Source: Ottelia alismoides
Taxonomy: Eukaryota; Streptophyta; Magnoliopsida; Alismatales; Hydrocharitaceae
Reading direction: 5' to 3'
NCBI GenBank assembly: GCA_037367405.1
Contig: JAZKJV010003356.1
Location: forward strand, 434,001-498,000
DNA length: 64,000 bases
Below the pieces are notes generated by a model. The model was not told the origin of the DNA. It made no database searches and saw only the letters and a program-made list of their open reading frames with translations. How positions within the stretch are numbered: position 1 is the first letter of the stretch; every line of letters starts with the position of its first letter. Below are positions 1-14,100 of this stretch, one piece after another. The position numbers and the translations under genes were made by a program.

Positions 1-59
1 AACGAGTTGAGGATGAGGGGATATGGTGGAGGGTGACAACGTGCATGCGGTGGGGTTTT

Positions 60-480
60 GATGGTGGAGGGAGGTCGACGAGGGCTTGCAGGTGGCAAGG
101 GTGGAGGGACGACGAGGGCTTGGGGGGGCGGGGTAGCTTGAAAACTTGAAGGGGGGCTTGCATGCGACTGCTTGGGAGATTGCAAGAGGCATGGTTCTGC
201 GGGCCTCTTGCTTGCGCGTGCGGGGGCGCTTGGAAGCTTGAAGGGGGGCTTGCTTGTAGGTGGCCGCTTGGGAGCTTACAGGAAGGCGGGGTTGACGCAC
301 ATGTTGGGAAGGGGGGCCTCAAAGGGGGCTTGTAGGTGGTCTCTTGGGAGCTTGCAGGCGGCTGGGTCGACACACGGGGAAGCTTGAAGGGAGGTGGGGA
401 GCTTGCAGGAGGGGGGGGGCTTGGAAGCTTGAAAGGGGGGGGCTTGGCTTACAGGCGGTCGCTTGGGTGGGGGGCGCTTG
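60..480. repeat. G-rich degenerate tandem repeat
   Basis: Loosely repeated units built on GCTTGGGAGCTTGCAGG and GCTTGGAAGCTTGAAGG, each followed by a run of 4 to 9 G, recur about ten times. Purine bias is strong on this strand. Open frames across it are by-products of the composition and have no recognisable domain. It probably lies in an upstream intron or intergenic sequence of the kinase gene. Confidence 0.7.
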
Positions 481-978
481 GGAGCTTGCAGAAGGCGGGT
501 CGCGCTGGGTGGGCGTGTCGGGGTTGGAGGAGCCGACCTGATCTGGAAGATGTGGATGGGAGGCTTGGGCGGGGGGCTTCGATCGGGGGCTACCCCAGGA
601 AGGGGAGGAGGAGGTCATTGTCAAAGGGGAGTTTGCCTGGCTGGAGGAGGTCGACAGGGGGGAGGGGGTGGCTTTGACGAGGAGGAGGTCAGCAAGGAGG
701 GGGGTATTGCATGGGCTGGAGGAGGAAGGGGAGGTTCTTGGGCTAGAGGAAGAGAGCTGTCATTGTTTGAAAATAAGGTTGATATTACGGACATCTTAAA
801 CGGACCATAACACAGGGTTATGTCGTGTAAGAGTTAAGCATTACTCGGGGATTTTCGTATAATTCACTATTATGCGGGGTTATGATTGTAATTGCGAAAT
901 TACTCCAGGTTATGGGTGTAAAAATCCCAATCGGATATAGAGGCATGTATACCTCTTTTCCAAACTCCAAAGGATATG
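481..978. other. Unassigned sequence
   Basis: The purine-rich stretch continues to about 770. After it, 786-905 holds several copies of GGTTATG separated by AT-rich DNA, which looks like a decayed repeat. I see no gene or intact mobile element. Confidence 0.4.
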
Positions 979-1441
979 CTTATCACTTGTAGGAGAGAAA
1001 AACATAATAGATCAAAGAAAGTGATATTCTAATTAACATAATACTTCCTATGAACATGATCTAAACAACGATATCCCTTTTGAGTCCTGGAATACCCCGC
1101 AAAGATGTAATTGACAACTCTAGGAGAGAGCTTGTCATGACCAGGGGATGTATGATTAACAAATGCAATTGACTCGAACTCACGAGGAGTGAGTAAGAAG
1201 AGATCCTTCTCGAGAAACACAATCGAGAATGAGATCTTCTCACAACATAGACGAGGTCATACGATTTACCAGGTGGCAAGCAATTAGAACTGCATCCCCC
1301 TAGTATGAATGAGGAGTACGACTCTGGATCAGGAGGGTCCTGGTAAGATCCAACATGTGACGATGTTTGCGTTCAACCACCCTATTATGTTGGGAAGTAT
1401 AAGCACATGAAATCTGACGAACAATACCAAGAGTTCAAAGT
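979..1441 (-). pseudogene. Ty1/copia integrase-RT linker fragment (Copia A)
   Basis: Read on the minus strand, this resembles the end of the integrase and the following linker of the other Copia elements in the window (compare 5190-5640 and 63060-63500). The phrase encoding DKLSPR, the motif YSRTQKGYRC and the downstream TPREFES-like segment are all visible. There are no LTRs and stop codons and shifts are present, so it is a dead internal fragment. The ends were set by where similarity to Copia B stops. Confidence 0.75.
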
Positions 1442-1560
1442 TTGATTCGTTTTTATAAACGAGCCCAAACTTATGTTAAGGATTGGTTTGTTTATGTTCG
1501 AGCCGAATTCGAATCGAACCCTTATCGAATCGAACCTGAGCGAATGTCGAACTTGAGATT
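1442..1560. repeat. TCGAAC/TCGAAT-rich repeat remnant
   Basis: Variants of ATCGAACC and TTCGAGCC are repeated at 1497-1555. This composition is often seen in plant hAT-type miniature elements, but no terminal inverted repeat or target duplication could be placed. Confidence 0.35.
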
Positions 1561-2083
1561 TTTCTGACCCTAATCATGGATTCATCACACCTCAAAGCCC
1601 TTCTCGCGCCAGGCCGACTTCTCGCCACCTTCTCCCCTCATGCTGGGGACCGGCACCTTGCGCAACCCTTTCCCCCCTCTCTTCCCTTATACCAATACAA
1701 TAATCTCAGTAAGTTGCACCGATTGAGATAATTATAATCATTGCGGAACCTGGACTTCTAGTCTTCTACTTTCATTTTTTGTCAGATTTTCTATCCCCAC
1801 CTTTTTCTCAGTGATAGATAGCTCTGAGGGGTAGATACATACTATAAACCATATTTACATTTTTATTTTGTATTTAAATTATTTAATCATCTGGCAGTTG
1901 CTTTCAATAATTTCTGGGGCAGGAGGTTTAATAGATTTGTCTTTCTGGCATCATGGCACCTTTTTCGCAAATATTATATATTCATTTTTATTCTCAAAAT
2001 GGTGGACCCCGTTCAGAAGTCTGTGTGATATATTTAGGCTTGTGGTTTCTTACTTTTTATGTTATCTTCCAATAATTTGACAG
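1561..2083. other. Intron upstream of the first visible kinase exon
   Basis: There is a C-rich stretch at 1590-1685, then T-rich DNA that ends in a pyrimidine tract and CAG acceptor at 2081-2083. I see no coding exon; the preceding kinase exon must lie upstream of the window. Confidence 0.5.
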
Positions 2084-2152
2084 AGTGAGTATCAGCGAGG
2101 TGTTAGTGCATGGAATTTCGATGTTGAGGATTTAAAGAATCAAGCTTCACTG
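2084..2152 (+). CDS. Kinase exon a
   Basis: 23 codons, phase 0 at both ends, preceded by TTTGACAG and followed by GTAGGA. It encodes [20 protein letters not shown] and three more residues. The Y-x-R-G-(V/I)-S-x-W-N-F pattern directly follows the kinase domain in plant GCK-IV/BLUS1-type proteins. Confidence 0.85.
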
Positions 2153-5100
2153 GTAGGAAAATCCTCTTCCAAAGGCTTATCTGGAAATAGCAACCTGTGT
2201 ACAGTTCTGCCTCATATTTATTACTGTAATTATCTTTGTAGATTCAGGATGATGAGGATCTTCCTGGAATAAAGGAAGACAATGGCTGCTCGAGGTCACT
2301 TGAGAAGGTTAATGTTCTGTACATATTTTCTTCATTGTAATAATTTTTCTTATGAAAATTTTGTAAACTTTATAGGTGATATGGACTCCTATTAGATATC
2401 TGTTGCTTGGTTTTTTCCATCTACCCTGGTGTTCACTGAGTTCATGATTATGACTGACAGGAACCTTCCGTACCCAGGATGGCAACAGTTGAAGATGGTA
2501 TTTGCAAGTGAGGCACTTCACTAACCACCTTTTGCTGTACCTTTTTTTTAATGTAAATTTACTGTACTTGATTATAATTACACACTATAGAACATGTTCT
2601 GGAAAATCCTATGTTTTGTCTCTTAATTTTGAAGTCCACTTTCGTTGCTTTTCAACTGTTCTCTGATTTTTCCTCAATGTACCGTGACCATTTGTTTTTT
2701 CAAATTCTGGCATGTATGGACATTTTTGCATCATGCAAAAGTTCAGGTCTTTGTCTGAGTTAATTTAGGATAAGAACATACCGAGAGCTTCGTTTACCAA
2801 GCTTCTCTTTATTTTTGTCTCGTCGATGAAAACCATTCTGAAATTTAAACCACAATGAAAGAATACTGTGTAGAGGGAGACGAATTAAATGGTGATTTAT
2901 ATAAATGATAAATAAGATGCTACCGGAAGTCGATTGGGATCTTGTTGGAGATATGAATGAGATGTTATATTGGATGCTTAGTATTTTAAAATTTGTAAAG
3001 ATATTTTAGGTATTTCAATATGAAGTGCTCAATCAGACAAAAAACTGGATGAATGGGGCTTGTGGAATGGGAAAAGAGAAGTTATATTCCATCTAACCCT
3101 AGAGCTCTCTTATATAGGAGAAAAGCTCTAAGGGTAAATTATATAAACAGGATAATAGAAATATACAATATAAGAAGAATGACTAAATAACATGAATACC
3201 GTAACGCTCCCCCTCAAGCTGGAGCATATATCTATCTATCATGCTCAGCTTGGAACAACAATGATGAAAAGGACATCTAGCCAGGGCCTTAGTAAACATG
3301 TCTGCAATCTGATCTCCTGACGCTACATAAGATGTTGAAATAAGCCCTTTTGGATCAAATCACGAGTATAATGACATTCCACCTCAATGTGCTTTGTCCT
3401 TTCATGAAATGCTGGATTATTAGCTATGGACAATGCCGGTTGATTATCGCATTTAAGATGCATAGGAAGAGGTACTACAATTGTTAAATCGGTCAAGACA
3501 TATTTGACTCATATTATCTCAATACTACCTTGGGCCATTGTCCTATATTCTGATTATACATTGGATCGAGCCACAACCGTTTGTTTCTTACTCTTCCATG
3601 AGAATAGTGAGCTGCCAACAAACACATTGAAGCCTGAAGTAGACTTCCTATCATTAGGACACCCAGCATAATCTGCATCTGCACCCCCTGTAACTGAGAG
3701 AGACATATCTCTTCTAAACAGAAGACCTACACCTAGAGATGACTTCAAATATCTCGGGATCATGAAAAATGCATCCATGTGCACCTGCTTGGGTTGCTCC
3801 ATGAACTGACTTATTCTACTCACAACAAAAGATATATCAGGCCTGGTAATAGTAACATATAATAATTTCCCTACCAGCTCTCTATATCGTCTCTTGTCCA
3901 CCTCCTCAGATCCATCATCATAAAGCTTCGCATTAGGATCCATCGGTGTAGTAGCTAGTCTACATCCTGTCATACTTGTCTCAGATAGAAGATTAGTGAC
4001 GTACTTCCTTTGTGTCACCCTGCTGATTTCGTGCAAATTCCAGTCCAAGGAAGTAACGAAGCGTACCAAGGTCCTTGGTAACAAACCGTTGTCCAAGGAA
4101 ATCTTTAGCTGCTTGAATGCCCTTTTTATCGCTGCCATTGATAACATTGTCATCAACATAAACCAAAATGACTACAATACCTCTCTGGTGTCTCTTTACA
4201 AAGAGAATGTTATCTGCAGTAGATCTGACAAATCCCTTCTGTTCAATCAATCTGGGAGCTTCTGAAACCAAGCCCTCGGACTCTGCTTAAGGCCATATAT
4301 ATCCTTATGAAGACGACACACCATATCGGACTCCCCCTCAGCAGCAAACCCATGTGGCTGTTGCATGTAAACCTCTTATTGCAAATAACCATATAAGAAA
4401 GCATTCTTCACATCCAATTGGAAAAGCAGCCAATCTCGTACCACAGCAACAACAATAGGAATCCACAAGGTAGAGTGACACGCTACAGGAGAAAACATGT
4501 CCTGATAGTCTACCCCATATGTCTAGGTGAACCATGAGCAACCAACCTGGCCTTGTATATGTCAACTGTACCATCATCCCGATGCTTCACAGTAAATACC
4601 CATTTGCTTCCAACAATAGATGCACCTGGTAGAGCATGATATACACTCCATGTACCTCGTGACGGTAAAGCCACCATATCCTCTCCTTAGCCAAACGCTA
4701 CTGACTGCTCTGCAGTGCCTCCTGATATGATCATGATATCTCTATAGCAGACAACCCCCTAACAAAGTGCTGAAAATCCTTGGAAAGACGTTCCAAGGAA
4801 ACATGAGAACCCAAAGGGTGCATAGTGCATGATCGTTTCTACCACCTAAGTGCAATAGACATATCCAGATTCTCAGTAGGAGTAGTAGAGATAGTATCTG
4901 CACCTTGTACCTCAGTCTGTACATGCAAATCACCTGTGCCATTAGAAGAACTCAAATGCTCAGTACATACCTTGGGCGTGCTGGATGATGGAGGAGGTGC
5001 ATGAGCACGAGGCCTTCGTTGGTAGACCTGCAGAAGGAAACCATGAGGCAGGGGTGGAGGAGGTGGTGGCGGCGGGGGGTGGAGATGGAGGTGGTGGTGG

Positions 5101-8100
5101 TGGTGTTGGAGTAGAACATGGTAGTGGTGGAGGAGGAGGCATATAGATCTTTTCTCCATCCTCTGAAGGAGTAAGCCTGTCACTTGTGGGAGAAAAATAC
5201 ATAATGGACTCAAAGAAGGTGACATCAACACTGACATAATACCTTCGTCAAACATGATCAAAATAATGATATCCCTTTTGGGTTTTGGAATACCCACCAA
5301 ACACATATTTGACAGCTCTGGGAGAGAGCTTGTCAGTTGTCAAGACCAGGAGAGAGTTGATGAACAAACGCAACCCAACCAAAGATACGAGGCGTAAGCA
5401 AGAAAAGATTCGTCTCGGGAAATGCAATCAACAACGGGATCTTCTCCCCTAATACCGAAGAAGCATACGATTTACCAGATAACAAGCACTTAGAATCGTA
5501 TCTCCCAAATAGGAATGGGGAGCACGACTCTGAATCAATAGGGTTCTGGTAACATCCAAAAGATGGAGGTGTTTCCTTTCAGCCACCCCATTCGGTTGGG
5601 AGGTATACACACAAGATGTCTGATGTACTATACCATGAAACTTCCGAATTGAGAGAGCTGAGTACTGCAAAATTCTAGAGCATTATTAGAACGCATGTAC
5701 TTGACTCTGGCAGAAAAAATGTTCTTTATTTCATTAATAAAAGACTGAATAACATGACCAACATCGGACTTGTTTTTAAGAAGGAAAACCCATGACAACC
5801 TAGAAAACTCATCAACAACAACAAGATAAAATTTGTGTCCTTGAAGATCAGGGACACGACTAGGACCCCAAATATCTAAATGGAGCAACTCAAATAGACT
5901 ATGACTACTTGGACTCTGACGGTTCTGGAAATGGGATCGATGATGCTTCCCAAGCTGACAGGCCTCACACTGAAAAGTGGAGCGGGGAGAAATCTGAGGA
6001 AGAACATGGACCAACTTTTGTAGAAGAAGATACCAAATCGCAGATGCCACATGTACGTAGAAACAAACCCAGTGCTCAGAGAAGAAGAGGTTCCAGCGTA
6101 CGGAGACTGCACAAGTCTGTAAAGCCCCCCATGCTCACGGCCAGTTCCAATCACTCTGCCCGTAAGTATGTCCTGAATCACAAGAGCAGATGGATCAAAT
6201 ATGACACGATAATGTAAATCTCCGGTGATTTGACTAATTGATAACGAGTTCACAGAAAATTCAAGAGCATAGAGAACATTAGGAAGCCTCAATGAAGAAG
6301 TCAACTGCACCTCCCTTTATCCAGTGATGGAGGAATGTGTACCATCTGCTATCACAGGATTCACAGCTGATCATCCAGGATAACAAGATGAAAAACACTA
6401 AACTTACCCCTGTCACCACATCGATGATGTGATGCACCAGAATCCATGATCCATTCTGATAAGTCTTCCCTGTAGCAACTAGTAAAAGCATAGTCTATAC
6501 GTGATGTTGACGCAGATGCTGACTATGACTACTTGGACCCTGACGGTTCTGGAAATGGGATCGATGATGCTTCCCAAGCTGACAGGCCTCGCACTGAAAA
6601 GTGGAGCGAGGAGAAATCTGAGGAAGAACATGGACCAACTTTTGTAGAGGAAGATACCAAATTGCAGATGCCACATGTACGGAGAAACAAACCCAGTGCT
6701 CAGAGAAGAAGAGGTTCCAACGTACGGAGACTGCACAAGTCTGTAAAGCCCCCCATGCTCACGGCCAGTTCCAATCACTCTGCCCGTAAGTATGTCCTGA
6801 ATCACAAGAGCAGATGGATCAAATATGGCACGATAATGTAAATGTCCGGTGATTTGACTAATTGATAATGAGTTCACAGAAAATTCAAGAGTATAGAGAA
6901 CATTAGGAAGCCTCAATGAAGAAGTCAACTGCACCTCCCTCTATCCAGTGATGGAGGAATGTGTACCATCTGCTATCACAACTGATCATCCAGGATAACA
7001 AGATTAAAAACACTAAACTTACCCCTGTCACCACATCGATGATGTGATGCACTAGAATCCGTGATCCATTCTGATAAGTCTTCCCTGTAGCAACTAGTAA
7101 AAGCATAGTCTATACGTGATGTTGACGCAGATGCTGAGGCAACAACCTTTGAGGATCCTGAAGGAGAAGTAGTAGGATGTGCCATGCATAATCTCTCTCA
7201 CTCGTGCTACAAGCTCGTCAAATCTCTGATCAGATGCAGGCGATGGACTCCCGGCCTATTGTGTCTGCTCCGCAACACTAGCTGACGCAGGAAACCCATG
7301 CTTGGAATAGCAAGTTCCTCAAAATGGCCTGTCCTGTGGCAGTATGTGCACGACTAACGAGGTTGACCTCCTCCTCCTTTGCTGCAATTGGAACTCCGCC
7401 TGCCACGATATGGTGTATGACTGCTTCTACCACATGAAGCCACCATAGCTGAAGAAGTCTGGGATTATAAAGGGCTAGCAGAGGATATAGATAGTCTATT
7501 CAGCCTATGATACGCCTCCTCTATTGGAGGTATGGTAGCATCAGTGAGGATCTGAGCACGAGCTGCATCATACTCTGGATCCAGGGCCGCTAGAAACACT
7601 CTAGTCATCACAGAATCTCTGTATGCCTTGAGCTACTCTGGTGTAGCAGTCAAGGGTATGCATCCATGTAACTTCTCGAACATACCCCTCAAAGAAGTAT
7701 AGAGGGTGTGAAGAGGACGACCATTTTGCTTCGATGTGAAAATATCATGCTGAAGCTGTAGTATCTTCGACTCATTCTTTGCCGGGGAGTATGTCACGCA
7801 TTACAGTAGGCTGGCTCAAAATATCATTAGCTATCTCTGTGGATATATTCCTAGATAGCCATACGCGAGCATATGCATCATCATCCACCCATGAGGCATT
7901 TGTCCTAGTCTTGTCACATGGCTCCTCAGCCATGAGGATGTGCTTCTTGCCATTACACTATAGCAAACTCATGAACTGCATGGCCCACAGTTCATAATTG
8001 GTTCCATCCATTTTGACAATGGGTGCCAGACCTTTGAGGGTGCCCAGAGATGGAACTTCCACTTTGTTGTTGGTCATGATGATATCTATCTTCAAGACTG

Positions 8101-11100
8101 GGCTAAAGACAAGAGATATCGACTCTACACTGACATACAGGAAGATGGTTGTGGGTGTAGACTTATACCACCACCTCTTCCATTCCTTGAAGAGTCCTTT
8201 GGGTAGCTAGGATGTTTCTAGGGCTTCACGTTACACCTTAGGTACCCAACAAATCAACAAGACGGCTACACGAGGGCATTGATCGTGGGTTGTAGATGGC
8301 AACCACATGTGGACTGGAGTGCGTGAACCCACGTGGGTCACACAACTGCGACCGGCGGCGTGGAGGCATGCGTGAACATGCGCACACACGCTGGGCGTAG
8401 GCGGCCCTTGCAGGAGCCCTACGACAGATGCGCGCGGGCTTGACGTGCGAGGGCTGGGCTCGGCGGCGGCAACGACGCCCATAGGAGCTAGGCGGCGGCG
8501 GTGGTGGCCCAAGAGAGTTAAAGTTTTGGTTGGGGCATGATTCTAGGGCACAAGCTCCGGTCTAGGACCGTCGCTCTGATACCATGTGGAATGGGAAAAG
8601 AGAAGTTATATTCCATCTAACCCTAAAGCTCTCTTATATAGGAGGAGAAAGGCTCTAAGGGTAAATTATATAAATAGGACAATAGAAACAAACAATGTAA
8701 GAAGAATGACTAAATAACATGAATATCATAACATGGCTCTCTACCAAAAAAAATTTAGAGCATATGTATGCCTTACTTGATTCAAATAAAGGTGTTGGAG
8801 ACGTCTTCAAGCTAGCTAAGACTATGGAATGAAGAACCAAGTATCTTAATGAAGTTATGTTCAATAAGTATTATGTTGAAGATGTATTGGTGGCTATTGA
8901 ATATATAAGTCAGAAAAACGTCAATTGGTTGGAGGAAAAGTATTGCAATACCTTATACACTAATAAATGAGATACTCATCTTTTAGTTATATAGTTAGCT
9001 AGTTATCCAGCGAACTTGTTGAATGGTATAATTGAACATAGGTTAGAATATATCTTAACAGATGATTGGTTTAGATTCATGCCAGATAGATCTACAACCG
9101 ATTCCATTTTCCTCATGAGGTATTTGGTAGAATTTTTTGGTAAGCAATTACACCCATAATTAGTCTCTAACCACTTTGCTAATCTTTGATCCCTTCCCAA
9201 TGCATAGCACTCACCATAATGAATTCGTCGAAGTTATAAGTCTTTGCTATTCCATACATCTCACGCAAGGTCTATGGTAAATAAATCAAACCTTTTGCTT
9301 TCACACGTATAAGGAGAGAATATGCACTTGTTGGGAATTTAGTCAATAGTCTAAATCAGCTGGGGACCATGCCTATCCTCCCATTAGCTTTTGATAGCTC
9401 AATCTCCTTGAAGTTGCCATCACGTGGCCGCTGACATGCATGGTTTGAGATATCACGATATATCGACATATTCCAGTTTATTCTTTTCCAGGATATTGAT
9501 CGATATCTAACGATATATATCAATGAGATATTAGTGTATCACAATATATCAAGGGCAAGTTGGGATTCCTTTACATATTTTTTAGCTTTTGGAACGATAT
9601 GGGTGATACCCGAGGTTTTAGAAGATGTTATGTGTTGTCATTTTTTTATGAATGAATGATGTACTCCATATTATTGTATATTTTCATCATTCCTTTTCTG
9701 ACATCTCTCAACTGATATGTACGATGTATGCGATAGAATGTATATTATTGTGCTAAATACACCTCATCCTGCATATAAGTGTATTTGTATGCTACTTATT
9801 GTTTTATGAAGTAGGATGATCTTAATTCACAAGGAAATGGTTTTTTTTAATTTTTTTCAATATTTTCACCAATATCTACAATATTCTTGATATATCCCAA
9901 TACCTCTCTTTACACTCATTGATACAATATTATTGTCTGAAACCATGCCTTTAAGTGCAAGAAAAAATGTTGTAGGTGCTGAAGTTAAACAACTATGATT
10001 TGGATATTTCTTTTAGTACAATATAATGATGAGGAACTATATGGAAAATTTTAGAAAGAGATAATCATATTTTGTATATCAAGCAGATTGTAGAAGAATA
10101 TAATGACTTATTCTCTTATCGTACCTTAGACTCTCTTGCATACGGAAGAGAGGGAGACAGTCATAGGATTTTATGGTTTAGGAAGAAGATTGTAGAAATC
10201 CCCAGGTGGAAGAGTGCGGGGCTTTTAAGGAGGTGATTACGAAAATTTCCCATGGAAAAATAAAAGAAGAAAAGTCAACATATAATTTTGTTTTATATTC
10301 ACATATATGTTACTGTCAAGTGTCAATGGTTAGTAACCGCCGAATAAGCTGTGGATTAGTAGTCATGAAATGTATTAGTCTTCCCTTTGCATATTAAATC
10401 TCTTATAAAATGGTAGTCAACCCAATGTGTTTGGTGTGTTCATGAAAAACTAGGTTGGATGCATTGCATATTTGTTGTCGTAGTAGAGGAATTGTATATT
10501 TCACAAAGAATTCAAGCTCTCTAGAAGGTATATATCCCTATAAATTTCACGATTAGCTTGCGTCATAACACTGTTATTTGACTCACACAAGCTTAAGCAA
10601 CAATAGTCTGCTTCTTACTTCTCCATGTAACAAGATTGACCCTATCGAAGGTCACAAATCCAGTAATAGAACGGTTTTTTTGAGAGCCAGCATAGCACAC
10701 TCCAGAACAGTAACATACATCGAGACAAGGTTTAGAAGTATGATGTATGCATTTGTAAAGATGTCATCACATAGCAACCTCGATATGGGAGGGGTGGGTA
10801 TGCAGTCTTTTGGAGTTGTACTTTCTAAGTTAAAATAAATGGGAATTCATTAATGTTGCATGGAAACTTTGATGATTTAAATGGTCAATCCATTTGGCGC
10901 CTATCCTAATAAAATTAAGTTGGTGACAAAGCCCAGAAGTCGATCACTGAGTTGGAGTACCTCCACTCTATGGATGTAACAAAAATCTGTTGAGTGACAC
11001 AGCAAGTGATTGATCTCAGGATTTCTGCATGGAAAATTTTCCATAATAGGATTTCATTATAATGTGAATGGAAGACAAATCCGCGTTACCTGATTAAAAT

Positions 11101-14100
11101 GTATTTTTGTATTATTAGGTCAACTGCTATCATTTGTTATTCTTAATGACAAGTAAAAATAGCTATCTTTTTTTATTCTGACATGTTTTTTTTCTAGTTT
11201 TATGAGAAAAATAGAAAAAGCGTTTTTAATTTTGAGCATTCAGCTTACTAATAGGGTATAAAGACTTACTTCAACTGGTCTTATGGTATTCTTAAGTTTG
11301 AAATTCTTTGAAAAGTGGAGCTGGATTTGCAGATGTTGGAACGTGTTCTAAATCTTACAATTATGTAGATATGAGTTCGTTTCCTTCCAAGTCTCAAGCT
11401 GAAGAAAAACTTAAAACTTAATTGTAGTGAACATAAACCTCGCTACCAAGCTTCAATCTCTACATATGGTTATATCTATTTCCTAATATTTGTATAGCTA
11501 TTATTTTGTCCTTTTATTCATTTCTTATTTGGTCGACGTCCATACTCTCTTATCTTGTATGACACTGTTCTCTGCTGTGCAGAGTCGAGTCTAATGGCAC
11601 TGAAAGGTCTGAGAGTAGGATCTCGAGAAACAAAGATGAGATTGTCGAGGAGTATTCAAATTTAAATAGGCAAAAAAAAAGTTGATGGCTCCGAATCAGT
11701 AAAAACAAAGACTGATCTGATTGCCAAGGCAAGAAATGAACCAGCATCTAGCCAGTCTAGAGGTGATATAACTGATAAATCTCAAGCTTATAGTGGCCCA
11801 TTGATGTCAACTACTGTTTCCAAGTCTCCTTCAGAACGCATGCGTATACATGACAGGTTTAAAATTTTATTGAATTTTTTTGAATACTATCGCGGGAATT
11901 TAAATATTCATTGTTCATGCAGTGGAATTTAGTTACAGCTCCTTGAATTCTCTGTTGTCCCCTTGGTAATGTGCACTTTATTGCTGAAATTTTGATGGAT
12001 GGATTTTTTTATTAGAAGACATGTTTGATTATTTTTTATGTGGACATCCATCTTACGTCATTTACATGAATATAGATTTTCGGTGTTATGGAATTTGGGG
12101 TTCAATAGCATAAGAGTTGCATAACTAATGCCGCCAACTATATATAAAGATGCCATCTTTGTTTGTGACATGCAATGGCATAAGTTATGATGGTTTTGAA
12201 ATTTCCATATACTATAATATTTTGAGGAACTTGGTGTAGGTTACCATAGATTCTCACCTTTTGTATGTCCGTGGACATCGACTTTGTTCATCCAGGTTTC
12301 TCACCTTTTGTTTGTCCATGGACAGCGACTTTGTTCATCCAGGTTTAGGTGAACATGCATGCACAGGCACATGGACTTGTAAATATAAGCAATCCTCATT
12401 GATAATATACCTAAATACTGTTAAGAAAAAGTAGTTACAAAAAGAAGGGGATGTCAATTAACAAAAAAAATTGTATAAATTATAATCAAAATAACGGTCG
12501 GAGAACTATGGCTTATGGCTCATTGGATAATGCCACTACATATCATTGATTTATGGACACAAATTTTGGAATAATTTATTTCGGTATTTTTACATATGTA
12601 ACTTAGTAAATATAATAGCAGTCAGAAAGGTATTCCTTTTTCTCTGGTCAAAGCGGGTTGGGATTAAAGGGGTTTATTTATTTGTTCCCTTTTCGGAGAA
12701 AAATAGTTCAACTTCCTTCTGCAGCGACTGATCATGTGGAGAATGTGGCTGATTTCTCATGCCTTCAATCGAATATGGGGCATTTTCTCCTGACTGTTTC
12801 TTGATCAAAACTCCTCACTTATTCAGTGTTGCTGTATAAAATCTTGCATCTTGCATTGTAGTCGATGCAATAAAAGCAACACATCTTTCCTAATCAGATG
12901 TAGGACTTTGGTGTTTTATGTCACCTCATTAATAATTCGAGCACTATAAACGGATTTGGTTTCCCCAAGCTATGCCTAGTTCCCGAGACATGATCTTGGC
13001 AACCCGCCCATCAAAGAGATATATTTGGTTGGGGTTTTGTGTATGTTGAGATATTTATATCTCATTATCTTTATTTTGTATTTTCTTATTTCTTTTGTCC
13101 ACTTTATGTAATTTTCTCTTAGACCTTTTCTTCTATATACAAGAGCTCTTGGGCTATGATGAATTCCAACTTTTCATTTCACGCCTTTCTACATGGTATC
13201 AGAGCAACGGTCCTACTGCTCGTCATTCTCGCGGAATCGCCGCCGCCGACCGTCCCACACAATTGCGCATCTGAACAGCCAATAGTCGCCGTTGCCGCCG
13301 GTCGCTGCACATCAGCGACAGTTGCTGTCGCCGGACCGGCAACAGTAGTCCGAGCCACCGCCACTGGTGCCCTGCGGTGGAGCCCTAAGGCCGGCGTCCC
13401 CACTCCCCGATCAAGGTTGCAAAAAGCGGTATGAGGTATTCAGTCGGTAGGGTCACTGATTACTGATTAAACGGTATGCTGGAGTTTAAACAGAAATTAA
13501 ACGGGTTATGTGGTTTTGCATTTTTAATTAATAAAAATATTAAATACATGTAATTAATAAAAAAAATATAAATAAATAAGAAAATATAATCACATATTCA
13601 CAATATAGATGAAATATTATCAAATTCAAGGAAATGTTTTATCCGAATGTCAAAATGGACAAGATAAACAATTACAATTCATAGCACGAATCCAAAAAGT
13701 CGTGTATAATGGTGATCTTTTGAAAAAAGTAGATCCACATTCTTAAAAGGATGCTTCAGACCCTTTAAAAGGACGTGTAAGGCTTCTTAAGGTCGTTTAT
13801 GCGGCCCGACCGTTTATGGGATGCTTTTGGTTAAACGATGTGGTCGGACATTGCATACGTTTAAATGACAGTTTAGACCGTTTTTCGCATCTTTGCTCGT
13901 GACCCTTTGTTGTCTTCTGTGTGCTCTGTCTCCAGTTAGATCAATTTCTGGGTTTCTAGGGTGTGATTGATCATCTAAAAACACCTTATTTACTCAAAGA
14001 AGCTTCCACCGGATGGAAGAGGTTGTGGTATGAGTCTACACCCACAACTATCTTCTCGTATGCCTGTATAGATACAAGTGTTTCTGTCTGCAGACCCGGT

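Larger units (their letters stand above)
3061..8733 (-). mobile_element. Ty1/copia LTR retrotransposon, Copia B
   Basis: A complete but dead element on the minus strand. The LTRs at 3061-3206 and 8585-8733 are about 146-149 bp and differ at roughly ten positions. The PBS complement at 8573-8584 matches initiator Met-tRNA, and a polypurine tract lies beside the left LTR. Flanks GGGCT and TGGCT match at four of five bases, a plausible TSD. Gene order gag, protease, integrase, RT, RNase H is that of Copia. Many stops and shifts and a tandem duplication of about 620 bp are present. It sits in intron 3 of the kinase gene, antisense to it. Confidence 0.92.

Noticed and set aside
172..810. Overlapping frames in the G-rich region as a secreted or structural gene
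   Set aside because: Frames on both strands are open only because of base bias; there is no domain, start context or similarity.
4960..5202. Extensin-like proline-rich protein
   Set aside because: The tract is the integrase-RT linker of Copia B in a damaged frame and lies between recognised pol domains.
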